Below are positions 7,145 through 14,614 of a stretch of 24,783 bases of DNA, one piece after another. The stretch comes from an uncultured Eubacteriales bacterium. GTDB lineage: Bacteria; Bacillota; Clostridia; Oscillospirales; Oscillospiraceae. Position numbers and translations under genes: made by a program. The first letter of the stretch is position 1, and each line of letters begins with the position of its first letter. The notes beneath the pieces were generated by a model that ran no database searches, was not told where the DNA came from, and saw only the letters and a list, made by a program, of their open reading frames with translations. The stretch covers positions 1 to 24,783 of the forward strand of contig CABRZO010000013.1 in NCBI GenBank assembly GCA_902475455.1, written 5' to 3'.

Positions 7145-8503
7145 GTGAAGCTTTCCCGTTATTTTGGGACCCCGGCCTTTTGCCGGTCTGCCGTGCTGCT
7201 GACCCTGCCCATCTTGGCCCAGAACCTGCTGACCTCCTCCTTTTCCCTGGTGGATACCCTGATGATTTCCTCCCTGGGCACAACAGAGCTCACCGCCATG
7301 GGCCTGGCCGCCTCCTGGGTCCAGCTGCTCAATGTGGTGATCTTTGGCATCACCGGAGCTGCTGGGGTGCTGGTGGCCCAGTTCTGGGGCGGTCGGGAGC
7401 TGAGGCAGGTGCGCCGCAGCTACGGCGGCGGACTGGGCTTCTGCCTGATCGTCACCCTGCTGTTTTTGGCCTTTACCACCAGCTGTCCCCGGCTGGTCAT
7501 GTCCTTTTACTCCAATGACCCGGCGGTGGTGGCGGCGGGGGAGCGCTATCTGAGGATTGTGGCCTTCGGCTTCCCGGCCCTGGGGCTGCAGCACACCGCT
7601 AACGCGGTGCTCCGCTCCACCGAGCAGGTCCGTACCCCCATGTACGGCACCATCGTCAGTGTGCTGACCAATATCCTGCTCAACTACACCCTGATCTTCG
7701 GCCATTTCGGGGCGCCCCGGATGGGGATGGCCGGCGCCGCTTTGGCCTCCTGTATTGCCAACTGGGTGGGCGTGGCGGTGACCTACGGCCTGGCCATTTC
7801 CAAGGGCACCGTGCTCCGCACCTCCCTGAGGCAGGCCTTTGACTTTGACCGGACCTTCCTGAGACAATACTTTATTGTGGCCTGGCCCATTATGGCCAAT
7901 GAAGTGCTCTGGGGCAGCGGCACCGCCGTGCTCAATATGATCTATGGCCATATGGGTACCCTGGAATATGCGGCCCTCACCATGTGCAACACCCTGGAGA
8001 ACATCATCACCACGGTGTTTCTGTCCCTGGCCAACTCCGCCAATGTGTTGGTGGGGAAGGAGATTGGCCGGGACCGGAAGGACCGGGCCTTTCAGAACGC
8101 CCTGGCCATCACCTGCTGGACCCCTGTGATCGCCGCTGTGTTCGCTGTGGCCATGCTGGCGCTGCGGGGGCCCATCACCGGGGTGTTCCACCAGACCCCG
8201 GAGGTGACGGCCCTGGCCCTCAAGATCCTGCTGATCATGGCCCTGACCCTGCCCCTGCGCTTCCTGCAGTATATCCACATCTGCGGCATCCTCCGCTCCG
8301 GCGCCGACGGCAAGAAGGCAGCCTTTTACGACTTTCTGGGCATCTGGTGCGTGAGCATTCCCATCGCCTTTGGAGGTATGTGGCTGGGGGCCCCCTTCCT
8401 CTTGGTTTATCTGGCGGTGGTGCTGGCGGACAGCCTGGTGAAGGATACCTTGGTGCTGCGTCGCTTCTTCTCGAAAAAGTGGATGATCAAAATCAGCGGT
8501 TGA
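7145..8503 (+). CDS. MATE-family multidrug/organic cation efflux transporter
   Basis: The 452-residue membrane protein has about twelve hydrophobic helices in two halves. It begins KLSRYFGTPAFCRSAVLLTLPI, with the QNLLTSSFSLVDTLMIS helix and GAAGVLVAQFWGG typical of MATE carriers (MepA/NorM type). These export organic cations or drugs against Na+ or H+. GTG at 7145 is chosen: the alternative GTG at 7109 lies just past the leader terminator's T-run and has no room for a ribosome site, whereas AGAAGAGAAGAGAG precedes 7145. Expression is probably gated by the leader RNA. A terminator follows. Confidence 0.88.
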   Translation: MKLSRYFGTPAFCRSAVLLTLPILAQNLLTSSFSLVDTLMISSLGTTELTAMGLAASWVQLLNVVIFGITGAAGVLVAQFWGGRELRQVRRSYGGGLGFCLIVTLLFLAFTTSCPRLVMSFYSNDPAVVAAGERYLRIVAFGFPALGLQHTANAVLRSTEQVRTPMYGTIVSVLTNILLNYTLIFGHFGAPRMGMAGAALASCIANWVGVAVTYGLAISKGTVLRTSLRQAFDFDRTFLRQYFIVAWPIMANEVLWGSGTAVLNMIYGHMGTLEYAALTMCNTLENIITTVFLSLANSANVLVGKEIGRDRKDRAFQNALAITCWTPVIAAVFAVAMLALRGPITGVFHQTPEVTALALKILLIMALTLPLRFLQYIHICGILRSGADGKKAAFYDFLGIWCVSIPIAFGGMWLGAPFLLVYLAVVLADSLVKDTLVLRRFFSKKWMIKISG

Positions 8504-8518
8504 TTGGCAAAGCAAAAA

Positions 8519-8550
8519 ACAGGACGGGATATTTCCCGCCCTGTTTTTTT
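8519..8550 (+). terminator. Rho-independent terminator of MATE
   Basis: An ACAGGACGGGA/TCCCGCCCTGT stem with one mismatch and a four-base loop ends in seven T, 15 bases after the stop codon. Confidence 0.85.
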
Positions 8551-8685
8551 GCATCAAATTGTTGTGGGGATAATCTTTAAAGGAGAATTTTTGCAGCAAT
8601 TTCAATCTGTGTTACGGATTTTTACTTTACACTATAAAGCTCGAAAAAGTAAGCTCCATTCCAATTTTTTTGAAGAATTTCCCTC

Positions 8686-8714
8686 TTGCAACATTAGAAC
8701 GTTTGTTCTAATAT
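8686..8714 (+). promoter_or_regulatory. Promoter with embedded LexA/SOS-type operator
   Basis: TTGCAA, 17 bases and TAATAT form a promoter. Inside the spacer and overlapping the -10 is TTAGAAC-GTTT-GTTCTAA (8694-8711), a perfect inverted repeat containing GAAC-N4-GTTC, the core of the Gram-positive LexA (DinR) box. A repressor bound here would block RNA polymerase directly. Confidence 0.7.
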
Positions 8715-8747
8715 AAAAGAGACAACAACCGCAAGGAGGGAGCCGCC

Positions 8748-9002
8748 GTGGAACGGGGCAGCAAGGTATATGTGAAGGTCACAGCGGATTTCATGCCGGA
8801 CAAAACCATTTTGCCCCGGCTGTTGGAGTGGGAGGACGGCCGGGTATTTGCCATTGACCGGGTCAAGGATATACGACCCGCCGCCAGCTTGAAGGCTGGG
8901 GGCTGTGGGTTGCGGTATCTCTGTGTCATCGGAGGCCGGGAGACCTTTCTGTTTTTGGAAAACGGAACGGCCTGGTTTGTAGAGCGGAGGCAGAAGGGCT
9001 GA
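8748..9002 (+). CDS. Small conserved-looking protein under a LexA-type operator
   Basis: The 84-residue soluble protein has no signal or membrane segment. It reads as a compact beta-rich fold: an N-terminal strand KVYVKVTADFM, then WEDGRVFAIDRVKDIRPAASL, GLRYLCVIGG, and a C-terminal FLFLENGTAWFVE strand. I recall similar small proteins near Y-family polymerase genes in Clostridia, but no polymerase is present here. GTG start with AAGGAGGG seven bases upstream. The SOS-type operator suggests a role in the DNA-damage response; the function is otherwise unknown. It is transcribed alone. Confidence 0.7.
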   Translation: MERGSKVYVKVTADFMPDKTILPRLLEWEDGRVFAIDRVKDIRPAASLKAGGCGLRYLCVIGGRETFLFLENGTAWFVERRQKG

Positions 9003-9013
9003 AGCAAACGCTG

Positions 9014-9042
9014 TCGCCACTGGAGTCATGACGTGGTATAAT
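9014..9042 (+). promoter_or_regulatory. Extended -10 promoter of the PHP/FliB operon
   Basis: TGG immediately precedes a perfect TATAAT; the -35 candidate TCGCCA, 17 bases upstream, is weak. A leader of about 67 bases follows. Confidence 0.5.
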
Positions 9043-9116
9043 AGTCAAAATACACCCGACATGGCCGGAGCCCATCGAGGCGGGCACAGAACCGGCAAGG
9101 ACAGGGGGAATTCAAA

Positions 9117-9962
9117 GTGGCAAGTAAAATTGATTTACACCTTCACACCGCCGCTTCCGATGGGACTTTGACGCCCTGGGAACTGGTAGCTCAAGCCAAA
9201 GCGGCGGGAATAGGGGCCCTGGCCGTCACCGACCATGACACCATGGCCGGCGTGCCGGAGGCCATAGCCGCCGGGGTGGCACTGGGGGTGCAGGTTTTGG
9301 CGGGGATTGAGATCTCCACCGATTACCGGGGCAAAGATACCCATGTGCTGGGCTATGGACTGGGGCCCGACGCTCCGGCGCTGGGGCCGGTGCTGGACTG
9401 GGTGCAGCAGGACCGCCGCCGCCGCAATATCCAGATTGCGGAGCGGATGAACCGGGACGGGATTCCGGTGTCGCTGGAACAACTGGAGGAGCAAAACCCC
9501 GGCGCTACCATTGGCCGGCCCCACTTCGCCCGGGTGCTGGTGGCACAAGGGGCGGCAAATTCTGTCTCCGATGCCTTTGAACGGTTTTTAAATCCTGGAA
9601 AGCGTTATTACTTGCCACGAACCTACCTGCCTATGGCCCGGGCGGCGGACATCATCCGCCGCAGCGGTGGGGTGGCGGTGCTGGCCCATCCCCTGCAATA
9701 CGGCTATGCGCCGGAAGAATTGCGGCGGATGGTGGCCTATGCTGCCGAGTTGGGGATGGGTGGCATGGAAATCTACTATACAGGCTACACCCGGCCGCAG
9801 CGGGATATGCTGAAGGAGCTGGCGGCGGAATTCGGCCTGTTTGCCACCGGAGGCAGCGATTTTCACGGGGCAAACAAGCCTCAAATTGTGCTGGGGGCCC
9901 TGGAGGTGCCCCCGGAGTGCCTGAGGGCCTTGGAGGATCGGTTGGGGGAGGTGGGGCCATGA
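9117..9962 (+). CDS. PHP-domain phosphoesterase (TrpH/YciV-like)
   Basis: The 281-residue protein carries the four PHP motifs: DLHLHTAASDG (metal HxH near residue 7), VTDHDTMAG, GIEIST with THVLGYG, and VLAHPLQYG followed by GSDFHG. Metal ligands appear complete, so a trinuclear-metal phosphatase or exonuclease is expected. Relatives remove 3'-phosphate from nucleoside 3',5'-bisphosphates or trim short RNAs (family knowledge). GTG start, with GGGGG eight bases upstream. Its stop codon overlaps the next start (ATGA), so the two are translationally coupled. Confidence 0.88.
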   Translation: MASKIDLHLHTAASDGTLTPWELVAQAKAAGIGALAVTDHDTMAGVPEAIAAGVALGVQVLAGIEISTDYRGKDTHVLGYGLGPDAPALGPVLDWVQQDRRRRNIQIAERMNRDGIPVSLEQLEEQNPGATIGRPHFARVLVAQGAANSVSDAFERFLNPGKRYYLPRTYLPMARAADIIRRSGGVAVLAHPLQYGYAPEELRRMVAYAAELGMGGMEIYYTGYTRPQRDMLKELAAEFGLFATGGSDFHGANKPQIVLGALEVPPECLRALEDRLGEVGP

Positions 9963-10897
9963 TTCGGGTGGTGCCGGATCTCTATCCGGATTTCAAATGC
10001 ATTGCCTCGGCTTGCCAACACAGCTGCTGCGTGGGCTGGGAGGTGGACATCGACCCGGACACCCTGGCCCGCTACCGCCAGGTCCCCGGCCCCTTTGGCC
10101 GCCGGCTGGCGAACAGCATCCAGGCCGGGGAGGCCCCCCATTTCCGGCTGGATGGGCGGGAACGCTGTCCCTTTCTCAATGGGGACAATCTCTGCGACAT
10201 CATTCTGGAGCTGGGGGAGGGGGCCCTCTGCCAGATCTGCGCCGACCACCCCCGGTTTCGCAGCTGGTTTCCCGACCGGTTGGAGGAGGGACTGGGGCTG
10301 TGCTGTGAGGAGGCGGCCCGGCTGCTGCTGACCCATCGGGAACCCATCCGCTTTTTGGCCCAGCCCTGGCCTGGAGAAGACCAGGAACCCGATGAAGAAT
10401 ATGAGGCGCTGTTGAAACAGCGGGAAATTCTGCTGGATCTGTTGCAGGATCGCTCCAAACCTTTGAAAACACGAATCTGTGAAGCATTTTTGCTTCACAG
10501 AGTGAGACCGCCGGAGCGCCACTTTGAACAGGATTTGGAGCTGCTGCTGGGGCTGGAAGTGTTGGAGCCGGACTGGCGGGAGGCCCTGGAACAACTGCGG
10601 GACCAGCCCCAAGGTAACTGGGATGCGGATATGGAACTGGATGGGGAGCATCTGATGGTATATCTGGTCTACCGTTATTACATCTCTTGGGGACTGGAGC
10701 GCTGGGATGAGCTGTTTCCGCTGCGCTTTGGCGCCGTTTCTCTGGAACTGTTGGCCCGGCTGCGGAGGATGACGTTGGCGGAGCAGGGCTGCCTCACCCT
10801 GGCCCACCGGGTGGAGTGGCTGCGGCAGTGGTCGGCGGAGCTGGAGTACTCAGAGGATAACCTGGAGGCCCTGGCGGACGATCTGTCACAAGAATAA
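9959..10897 (+). CDS. FliB-like lysine-N-methylase (flagellin lysine methylase family)
   Basis: The 312-residue protein has the Cys-rich signature of FliB. Cys14, Cys19 and Cys23-Cys24 lie in the N-terminal CIASACQHSCCVGW, followed by RCPFLNGDNLC, GALCQICADHPR and GLCCEEAARLLL. Family knowledge: these cysteines probably hold an iron-sulfur cluster, and FliB methylates flagellin lysines in Salmonella. No flagellar gene is in the window, and many Clostridia have homologues apart from flagella, so the target here is uncertain. The start at 9959 is fixed by the ATGA overlap; the longer frame from 9917 has no sensible ribosome site. A shift in base composition toward the C-terminus is not evident. 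Confidence 0.82.
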   Translation: MIRVVPDLYPDFKCIASACQHSCCVGWEVDIDPDTLARYRQVPGPFGRRLANSIQAGEAPHFRLDGRERCPFLNGDNLCDIILELGEGALCQICADHPRFRSWFPDRLEEGLGLCCEEAARLLLTHREPIRFLAQPWPGEDQEPDEEYEALLKQREILLDLLQDRSKPLKTRICEAFLLHRVRPPERHFEQDLELLLGLEVLEPDWREALEQLRDQPQGNWDADMELDGEHLMVYLVYRYYISWGLERWDELFPLRFGAVSLELLARLRRMTLAEQGCLTLAHRVEWLRQWSAELEYSEDNLEALADDLSQE

Positions 10898-10920
10898 CGT
10901 ACACCAATGACCTGCTGAAT

Positions 10921-10960
10921 TCAGCCCTCCTTTCGGAAAATTGCCCGAGAGGAGGGCTGA
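10921..10960. terminator. Long inverted repeat after the FliB-like gene
   Basis: TCAGCCCTCCT pairs with AGGAGGGCTGA, and an inner TCGG/CCGA extends the stem around an eight-base loop. No clear T-run follows, so this is a likely weak or processing terminator separating fliB from the feo locus. Confidence 0.55.
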
Positions 10961-10971
10961 CTGAATTATGA

Positions 10972-10989
10972 AGTTAATCTATTCTAACT
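10972..10989 (+). promoter_or_regulatory. Operator copy 1 (feo locus), degenerate
   Basis: AGTTAA-N6-CTAACT matches the GTTAG-N6-CTAAC pattern repeated in the feo promoter region. It lies upstream of the -35. Confidence 0.4.
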
Positions 10990-11015
10990 AATTTGGAGAA
11001 AAGCGGCAAAAACTA

Positions 11016-11044
11016 TTGACAATTTGAGTTAGTTATATTAAACT
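11016..11044 (+). promoter_or_regulatory. feoA promoter
   Basis: Consensus -35 TTGACA, 17 bases, then TAAACT. The -10 overlaps operator copy 2, and copy 3 begins around the predicted RNA start near 11051. This is the layout of a repressed promoter. Confidence 0.65.
11027..11044 (+). promoter_or_regulatory. Operator copy 2 (feo locus), overlapping the -10
   Basis: AGTTAG-TTATAT-TAAACT. The first 12 bases after A, GTTAGTTATAT, are identical to the copy before DUF2325 at 14580. Confidence 0.5.
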
Positions 11045-11052
11045 GCGGAATG

Positions 11053-11072
11053 AGGTTAGGAGCTCCTAACCT
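11053..11072 (+). promoter_or_regulatory. Operator copy 3 (feo locus), perfect 20-base palindrome
   Basis: AGGTTAGGAG is followed by its exact complement CTCCTAACCT. The GGTTAG/CTAACC half-sites resemble those of the DtxR/IdeR iron box, but the spacing differs. Confidence 0.6.
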
Positions 11073-11087
11073 TTGCTTTGACTTGGA

Positions 11088-11105
11088 GGTTAGCTATTAC
11101 TAATC
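11088..11105 (+). promoter_or_regulatory. Operator copy 4 (feo locus)
   Basis: GGTTAG-CTATTA-CTAATC follows the same half-site and spacing pattern, in the feoA leader. Confidence 0.45.
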
Positions 11106-11130
11106 TAATTTGACTGAGGAAGGGTGCGAC

Positions 11131-11343
11131 ATGATGCCTTTGACGCTTGCGACGGTGGGAGAAGAGAACATGATTAAAAAAGTGGGCGGCAAACCTGAGG
11201 TGCGCAAGCACCTGGAGAATCTGGGGTTTGTGGCCGGCAGCCGGGTGCGGGTAGTCAGCGCCCTGGGAGGCAATGTGATTGTTCATGTCAAGGAGGCCAG
11301 AATTGCCATCAGCAAAGAAATGGCCCAGAAGATCATGATTTAA
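11131..11343 (+). CDS. feoA: FeoA-domain protein (first copy)
   Basis: The 70-residue SH3-like FeoA domain has LATVGEENMIKKVGGKPEVRKHLENLGF, then GSRVRVVSALGGNVIVHVKEARIAIS. FeoA is a cytosolic partner of the ferrous-iron transporter FeoB. ATG at 11131 follows GAGGAAGGG by six bases; a TTG start at 11110 would place that site inside the gene and is rejected. It is the first gene of the locus, directly behind the operator cluster. This copy diverges from the second, which suggests distinct roles, as in other Clostridia with two FeoA proteins. Confidence 0.9.
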   Translation: MMPLTLATVGEENMIKKVGGKPEVRKHLENLGFVAGSRVRVVSALGGNVIVHVKEARIAISKEMAQKIMI

Positions 11344-11373
11344 GAGAACAGAGTGTAAGGAGGCAACCCGATC

Positions 11374-11595
11374 ATGAGAACGTTGAAGGACGCCCGGGTG
11401 GGAGAGACCGTGAAAGTGGTCCGACTCCGGGGTGAGGGCGGCATCAAGCGCCGCATTATGGACATGGGGATCACCAAGGGTGTGGAGATTTACATCCGCA
11501 AGGTGGCGCCGCTGGGGGACCCGGTGGAGTGTACCGTCCGGGGCTATGAGCTGTCCGTCCGCAAGGCGGAGGGCGGTCTGATTGAAGTGGAGTGA
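11374..11595 (+). CDS. feoA: FeoA-domain protein (second copy)
   Basis: A 73-residue FeoA domain: TLKDARVGETVKVVRLRGEG, then KRRIMDMGITKGVEIYI and a DPVECTVRGYELSVRK segment. It is the more canonical of the two FeoA proteins (MGITKG and RGYELSVR motifs). AAGGAGG lies ten bases before the ATG, 30 bases after the first copy. It is expected to act with FeoB at the inner membrane face. Confidence 0.92.
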   Translation: MRTLKDARVGETVKVVRLRGEGGIKRRIMDMGITKGVEIYIRKVAPLGDPVECTVRGYELSVRKAEGGLIEVE

Positions 11596-11630
11596 CGGAA
11601 GGGGCAAGTGCCCGCTTTCCCATCCATAAA

Positions 11631-11656
11631 AGCGCCAAAAATATCTGTTTGGCGCT
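11631..11656 (+). terminator. Hairpin between feoA and feoB
   Basis: AGCGCCAAA pairs with TTTGGCGCT across eight bases and is followed by CATTTT. A second hairpin AGCTGAG/CTCAGCT at 11677-11695 sits just before the feoB ribosome site. They may stabilise the feoA message or lower feoB expression; function inferred. Confidence 0.4.
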
Positions 11657-11717
11657 CATTTTCCAAAGTGACAGTTAGCTGAGACAAACTCAGCTGCTGA
11701 AAAGAGAGGAGTCTGTT

Positions 11718-14207
11718 ATGAGTCTGCGCATTGCCCTGGCGGGCAACCCCAACAGCGGTAAAACCACCCTGTTCAACGGCCTCACCGGCGCCAACCAGTT
11801 TGTGGGTAACTGGCCCGGCGTCACCGTGGAGAAAAAGGAAGGCAAGCTGAAGAAGCACAGTGATGTGACCATTGCCGACCTGCCCGGCATCTATTCCCTG
11901 TCCCCCTACACCCTGGAAGAGGTGGTGGCCCGGAACTATCTGCTCAATGAGCGGCCCGACGCCATTTTGAATATTGTGGACGGCACCAATCTGGAGCGCA
12001 ACCTGTACCTGACCACCCAGCTGACGGAGCTGGGAATCCCGGTGGTGGTGGCCGTCAATATGATGGACCTGGTCCGCAAGAACGGGGACAAGATCAACAT
12101 TCAGGAGCTGTCCCGGCAGCTGGGCTGCCCGGTGATGGAGATCTCCGCCCTGAAGGGCACCGGCATTCTGGAGGCGGCGGAGGCCGCCATTCAGGCCGCC
12201 CGGACCGGCAAGACCATCCCTCAGCACACCTTCTCCGGCCCGGTGGAGCACGCCATCGCCCACATTGAGGAGGCGGTGCTCCACGACCAGCCCGAGGAGC
12301 AGCAGCGCTGGTACGCCATCAAAATCTTTGAGCGGGATGAAAAGGTGCTGGAGCAGCTGAAGATTCCGGCGGACAAGATGGCCCACATTGAAAAGGACAT
12401 CCAGGCCGCCGAGGAGGAGCTGGACGATGACGCCGAGAGCATCATCACCAACGAGCGCTATGTGTACATCTCCGGCATCATGGGGGGCGTTCAGACCAAG
12501 AAAGCCTCCCATAATAAGGTGAACACCTCTGACCGCATCGACAAGGTGGTCACCAACCGATTTTTGGCCCTGCCCATCTTTGTGGTCATCATGTTCCTGG
12601 TCTATTGGGTGTCCATGGGGCCCTTCGGAAGCATGCTGACAGATTGGGCCAACGACGGGCTCTTTGGTGACGGCTGGCACCTGCTGGGCATTGGCACCAG
12701 CGCCTATAACGAGGACAACGATCCCTATACCGAGGCATCCAACCTGGTGAACGGCTACATCGAGGACCAGGGGCTGGAGGATGTGGCCCTGGCCCTGGAC
12801 AGCGAGAGCGAGAGTTTTGACTCCGCCCTGGCGGTCACCGCCCTCAACGACATGGCCGCCGGTGTGGATACCGGCTATGAGTTTACTTACGGAGTAGAGG
12901 ACGAGGAGACCCTGGCGGTCACCGAGGAGACCGCCTCGGGAGCCGACGTCATCGACGCGGTGGCGGTGCTGATTGCCTTTGACTGCACCGCCCCGGACCC
13001 CGCCGACTACGGCATCTGGGTGCCCGGCATCCCGGTGCTGGTGGAGGGCGGCCTGACCGCCATCGGCTGCGCCGACTGGCTCAGCGGTCTGGTGCTGGAC
13101 GGCATCATCGGCGGCGTGGGCGCCGTGCTGGGCTTTGTGCCCCAGATGTTGGTGCTGTTCATCTTACTGGGTTTTTTGGAGACCTGCGGTTACATGGCCC
13201 GAATCGCCTTCATTCTGGACCGGATCTTCCGGAAGTTCGGCCTGTCCGGCAAATCCTTTATCCCCTTCCTGGTGGGCATGGGCTGCGGTGTGCCCGGCAT
13301 TATGGCCTCCCGGACCATTGAGAACGAGAAGGACCGCCGGATGACCATTATGACCACCACCTTCATCCCCTGCGGGGCCAAGCAGCCCTTTATTGCCATG
13401 ATGGCCGGGGCCATCTTTGGGGGTTCCCCCTACATCGCCGTGGCCGCCTACTTCATGGGCATCGCCGCCATCATCTGCTCCGGCATCATCCTGAAGAAAA
13501 CCCGGCTCTTTGCCGGGGACCCGGCTCCCTTCGTCATGGAGCTGCCCGGCTACCATATGCCCACCGTGGGTACCCTGTTCCACTCCATGTGGGAGCGGGG
13601 CTGGTCCTTCATCAAGAAGGCGGGCACCATTATCCTGCTGTCCACCATTGTCATCTGGTTCTTGAGCTTCTTTGGCTTTGTGGAGGGGTCCTTCACCATG
13701 CTCAACGAGGATCAGCTGGACAGCTCCATCCTGGCCTCCATCGGCGGCGCCGTCTCCTGGATCTTTGCCCCTCTGGGCTTCGGCAACTGGCAGGCCACCG
13801 TGGCCTCCGTCACCGGCCTGGTGGCCAAGGAGAACATCGTGGGCACCCTGGGCATCCTGTTCGGGGCCGGCGGCAATGTCTATGCCACCATGGCCGCCTC
13901 CTTTACCACCCTGTCCGGCTTTGCCTTCCTGGCCTTTAACCTGCTGTGCGCCCCCTGCTTCGCTGCCATGGGCGCCATCAAGCGGGAGATGAACAGCGTC
14001 AAGTGGTTCTGGGTGGCCATCGGCTACCAGTGCGGGTTTGCCTATCTGGTGGGCCTGTGCATCTATCAGCTGGGTATGCTGTTCACCGGCCACTTCGGCA
14101 TTGGCTCCATTGTGGCCATTCTCGTTGTGATTGCCTTTGTCTATCTGCTGGTGCGTCCCGCGGAACGGAAAAAGGCAGTGGCTCAGAAGGCCGCTGTCAA
14201 GGTGTGA
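11718..14207 (+). CDS. feoB: Ferrous iron transport GTPase/permease FeoB with a long acidic extracytoplasmic insertion
   Basis: The 829-residue inner-membrane iron(II) transporter has an N-terminal G domain: G1 GNPNSGKTT at 9-17, GVT at the switch, DLPG at 54-57 and NMMD at 114-117. A helical regulatory region and about ten membrane helices follow. Gate motifs are intact: GMGCGVPGIMASRTI, FIPCGAKQPFI and the late APCFAAMGAIKRE with its cysteine. Between the first membrane helix and DGIIGGVGAVLGFVPQ lies an extra stretch at about 324-433 that is very rich in Asp and Glu. It probably faces outside and could gather iron. GAGAGGAG precedes the ATG. It lies in the middle of the feo operon. Confidence 0.95.
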   Translation: MSLRIALAGNPNSGKTTLFNGLTGANQFVGNWPGVTVEKKEGKLKKHSDVTIADLPGIYSLSPYTLEEVVARNYLLNERPDAILNIVDGTNLERNLYLTTQLTELGIPVVVAVNMMDLVRKNGDKINIQELSRQLGCPVMEISALKGTGILEAAEAAIQAARTGKTIPQHTFSGPVEHAIAHIEEAVLHDQPEEQQRWYAIKIFERDEKVLEQLKIPADKMAHIEKDIQAAEEELDDDAESIITNERYVYISGIMGGVQTKKASHNKVNTSDRIDKVVTNRFLALPIFVVIMFLVYWVSMGPFGSMLTDWANDGLFGDGWHLLGIGTSAYNEDNDPYTEASNLVNGYIEDQGLEDVALALDSESESFDSALAVTALNDMAAGVDTGYEFTYGVEDEETLAVTEETASGADVIDAVAVLIAFDCTAPDPADYGIWVPGIPVLVEGGLTAIGCADWLSGLVLDGIIGGVGAVLGFVPQMLVLFILLGFLETCGYMARIAFILDRIFRKFGLSGKSFIPFLVGMGCGVPGIMASRTIENEKDRRMTIMTTTFIPCGAKQPFIAMMAGAIFGGSPYIAVAAYFMGIAAIICSGIILKKTRLFAGDPAPFVMELPGYHMPTVGTLFHSMWERGWSFIKKAGTIILLSTIVIWFLSFFGFVEGSFTMLNEDQLDSSILASIGGAVSWIFAPLGFGNWQATVASVTGLVAKENIVGTLGILFGAGGNVYATMAASFTTLSGFAFLAFNLLCAPCFAAMGAIKREMNSVKWFWVAIGYQCGFAYLVGLCIYQLGMLFTGHFGIGSIVAILVVIAFVYLLVRPAERKKAVAQKAAVKV

Positions 14208-14252
14208 ACCCCAAAATAAAGTTTCATTGCGTAAGAATAGGAGGAAAACACT

Positions 14253-14426
14253 GTGGTGGAATGGATGCTCGCCAATATCGGCACCCTTTTGGTGGGACTG
14301 ATTGTCCTGGCCATTGTGGCCGCCGTGGTATATTCCATGCGAAAAGATAAGAAGCAGGGTAAGTCCTCCTGTGGCTGCTCCTGCGGCGGTTGTTCCGGCT
14401 GTTGCGGCTGCCACACCGAAGACTGA
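14253..14426 (+). CDS. FeoB-associated Cys-rich membrane protein
   Basis: A 57-residue peptide has one membrane helix (about residues 9-28, TLLVGLIVLAIVAAVVYS), a Lys/Arg-rich stop and then eight cysteines, all in the last 18 residues: CGCSCGGC, then CCGC. This is the hallmark of the small FeoB-associated family. It presumably anchors at the cytoplasmic face and may receive or relay iron (inference). A GTG start with AGGAGG eight bases upstream; the adjacent GTG three bases on is the alternative. Confidence 0.9.
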   Translation: MVEWMLANIGTLLVGLIVLAIVAAVVYSMRKDKKQGKSSCGCSCGGCSGCCGCHTED

Positions 14427-14433
14427 CCCCATT

Positions 14434-14525
14434 CCGGGGAGGCAAAGCCCCCCTTGCCTCCCCGGAGTTGCCGGCCCGGCCTTTTCAGCCCGGGCTCGGC
14501 GCTCCCGCCCCATCCCCGGGGCGGG
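14434..14525 (+). terminator. Cluster of three GC-rich hairpins after the feoB group
   Basis: First, CCGGGGAGGCAA (14434-14445) pairs perfectly with 14454-14465. Second, GCCCGG (14474-14479) pairs with 14490-14495. Third, CCCGCCCC (14504-14511) pairs with 14518-14525. None has a strong T-run directly after it. They may end or stabilise the feoA-feoB message, before the operator preceding DUF2325. Confidence 0.5.
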
Positions 14526-14579
14526 GAACTATGAGACCTGGACATGGGCGCTGTACCGGCGCCAACTTTTTGAAACGAT

Positions 14580-14599
14580 GGTTAGTTATATCTAACTAA
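14580..14599 (+). promoter_or_regulatory. Operator copy 5, upstream of DUF2325
   Basis: GGTTAG-TTATAT-CTAACT, also readable as TTAGTTA-N4-TAACTAA, ends 15 bases before the start codon. A TTGAAA at 14570 is a possible -35, but I cannot place a convincing -10. The site implies that DUF2325 to flavodoxin has its own metal-regulated promoter. Confidence 0.55.
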
Positions 14600-14614
14600 A
14601 GAAAGGAGCTATTT

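Noticed and set aside
7112..8605. Open frame of 497 codons on the minus strand
   Set aside because: It is the antisense of MATE, rich in Gly/His/Gln with no domain pattern, and crosses a clear terminator.
11053..11072. Reading the perfect palindrome as a terminator
   Set aside because: There is no loop or T-run. It is one of several similar half-site pairs around the feoA promoter, so an operator is more likely.
13164..14513. Open frame of 449 codons on the minus strand
   Set aside because: It is opposite the FeoB membrane domain and the Cys-rich peptide; its composition is that of an antisense shadow.
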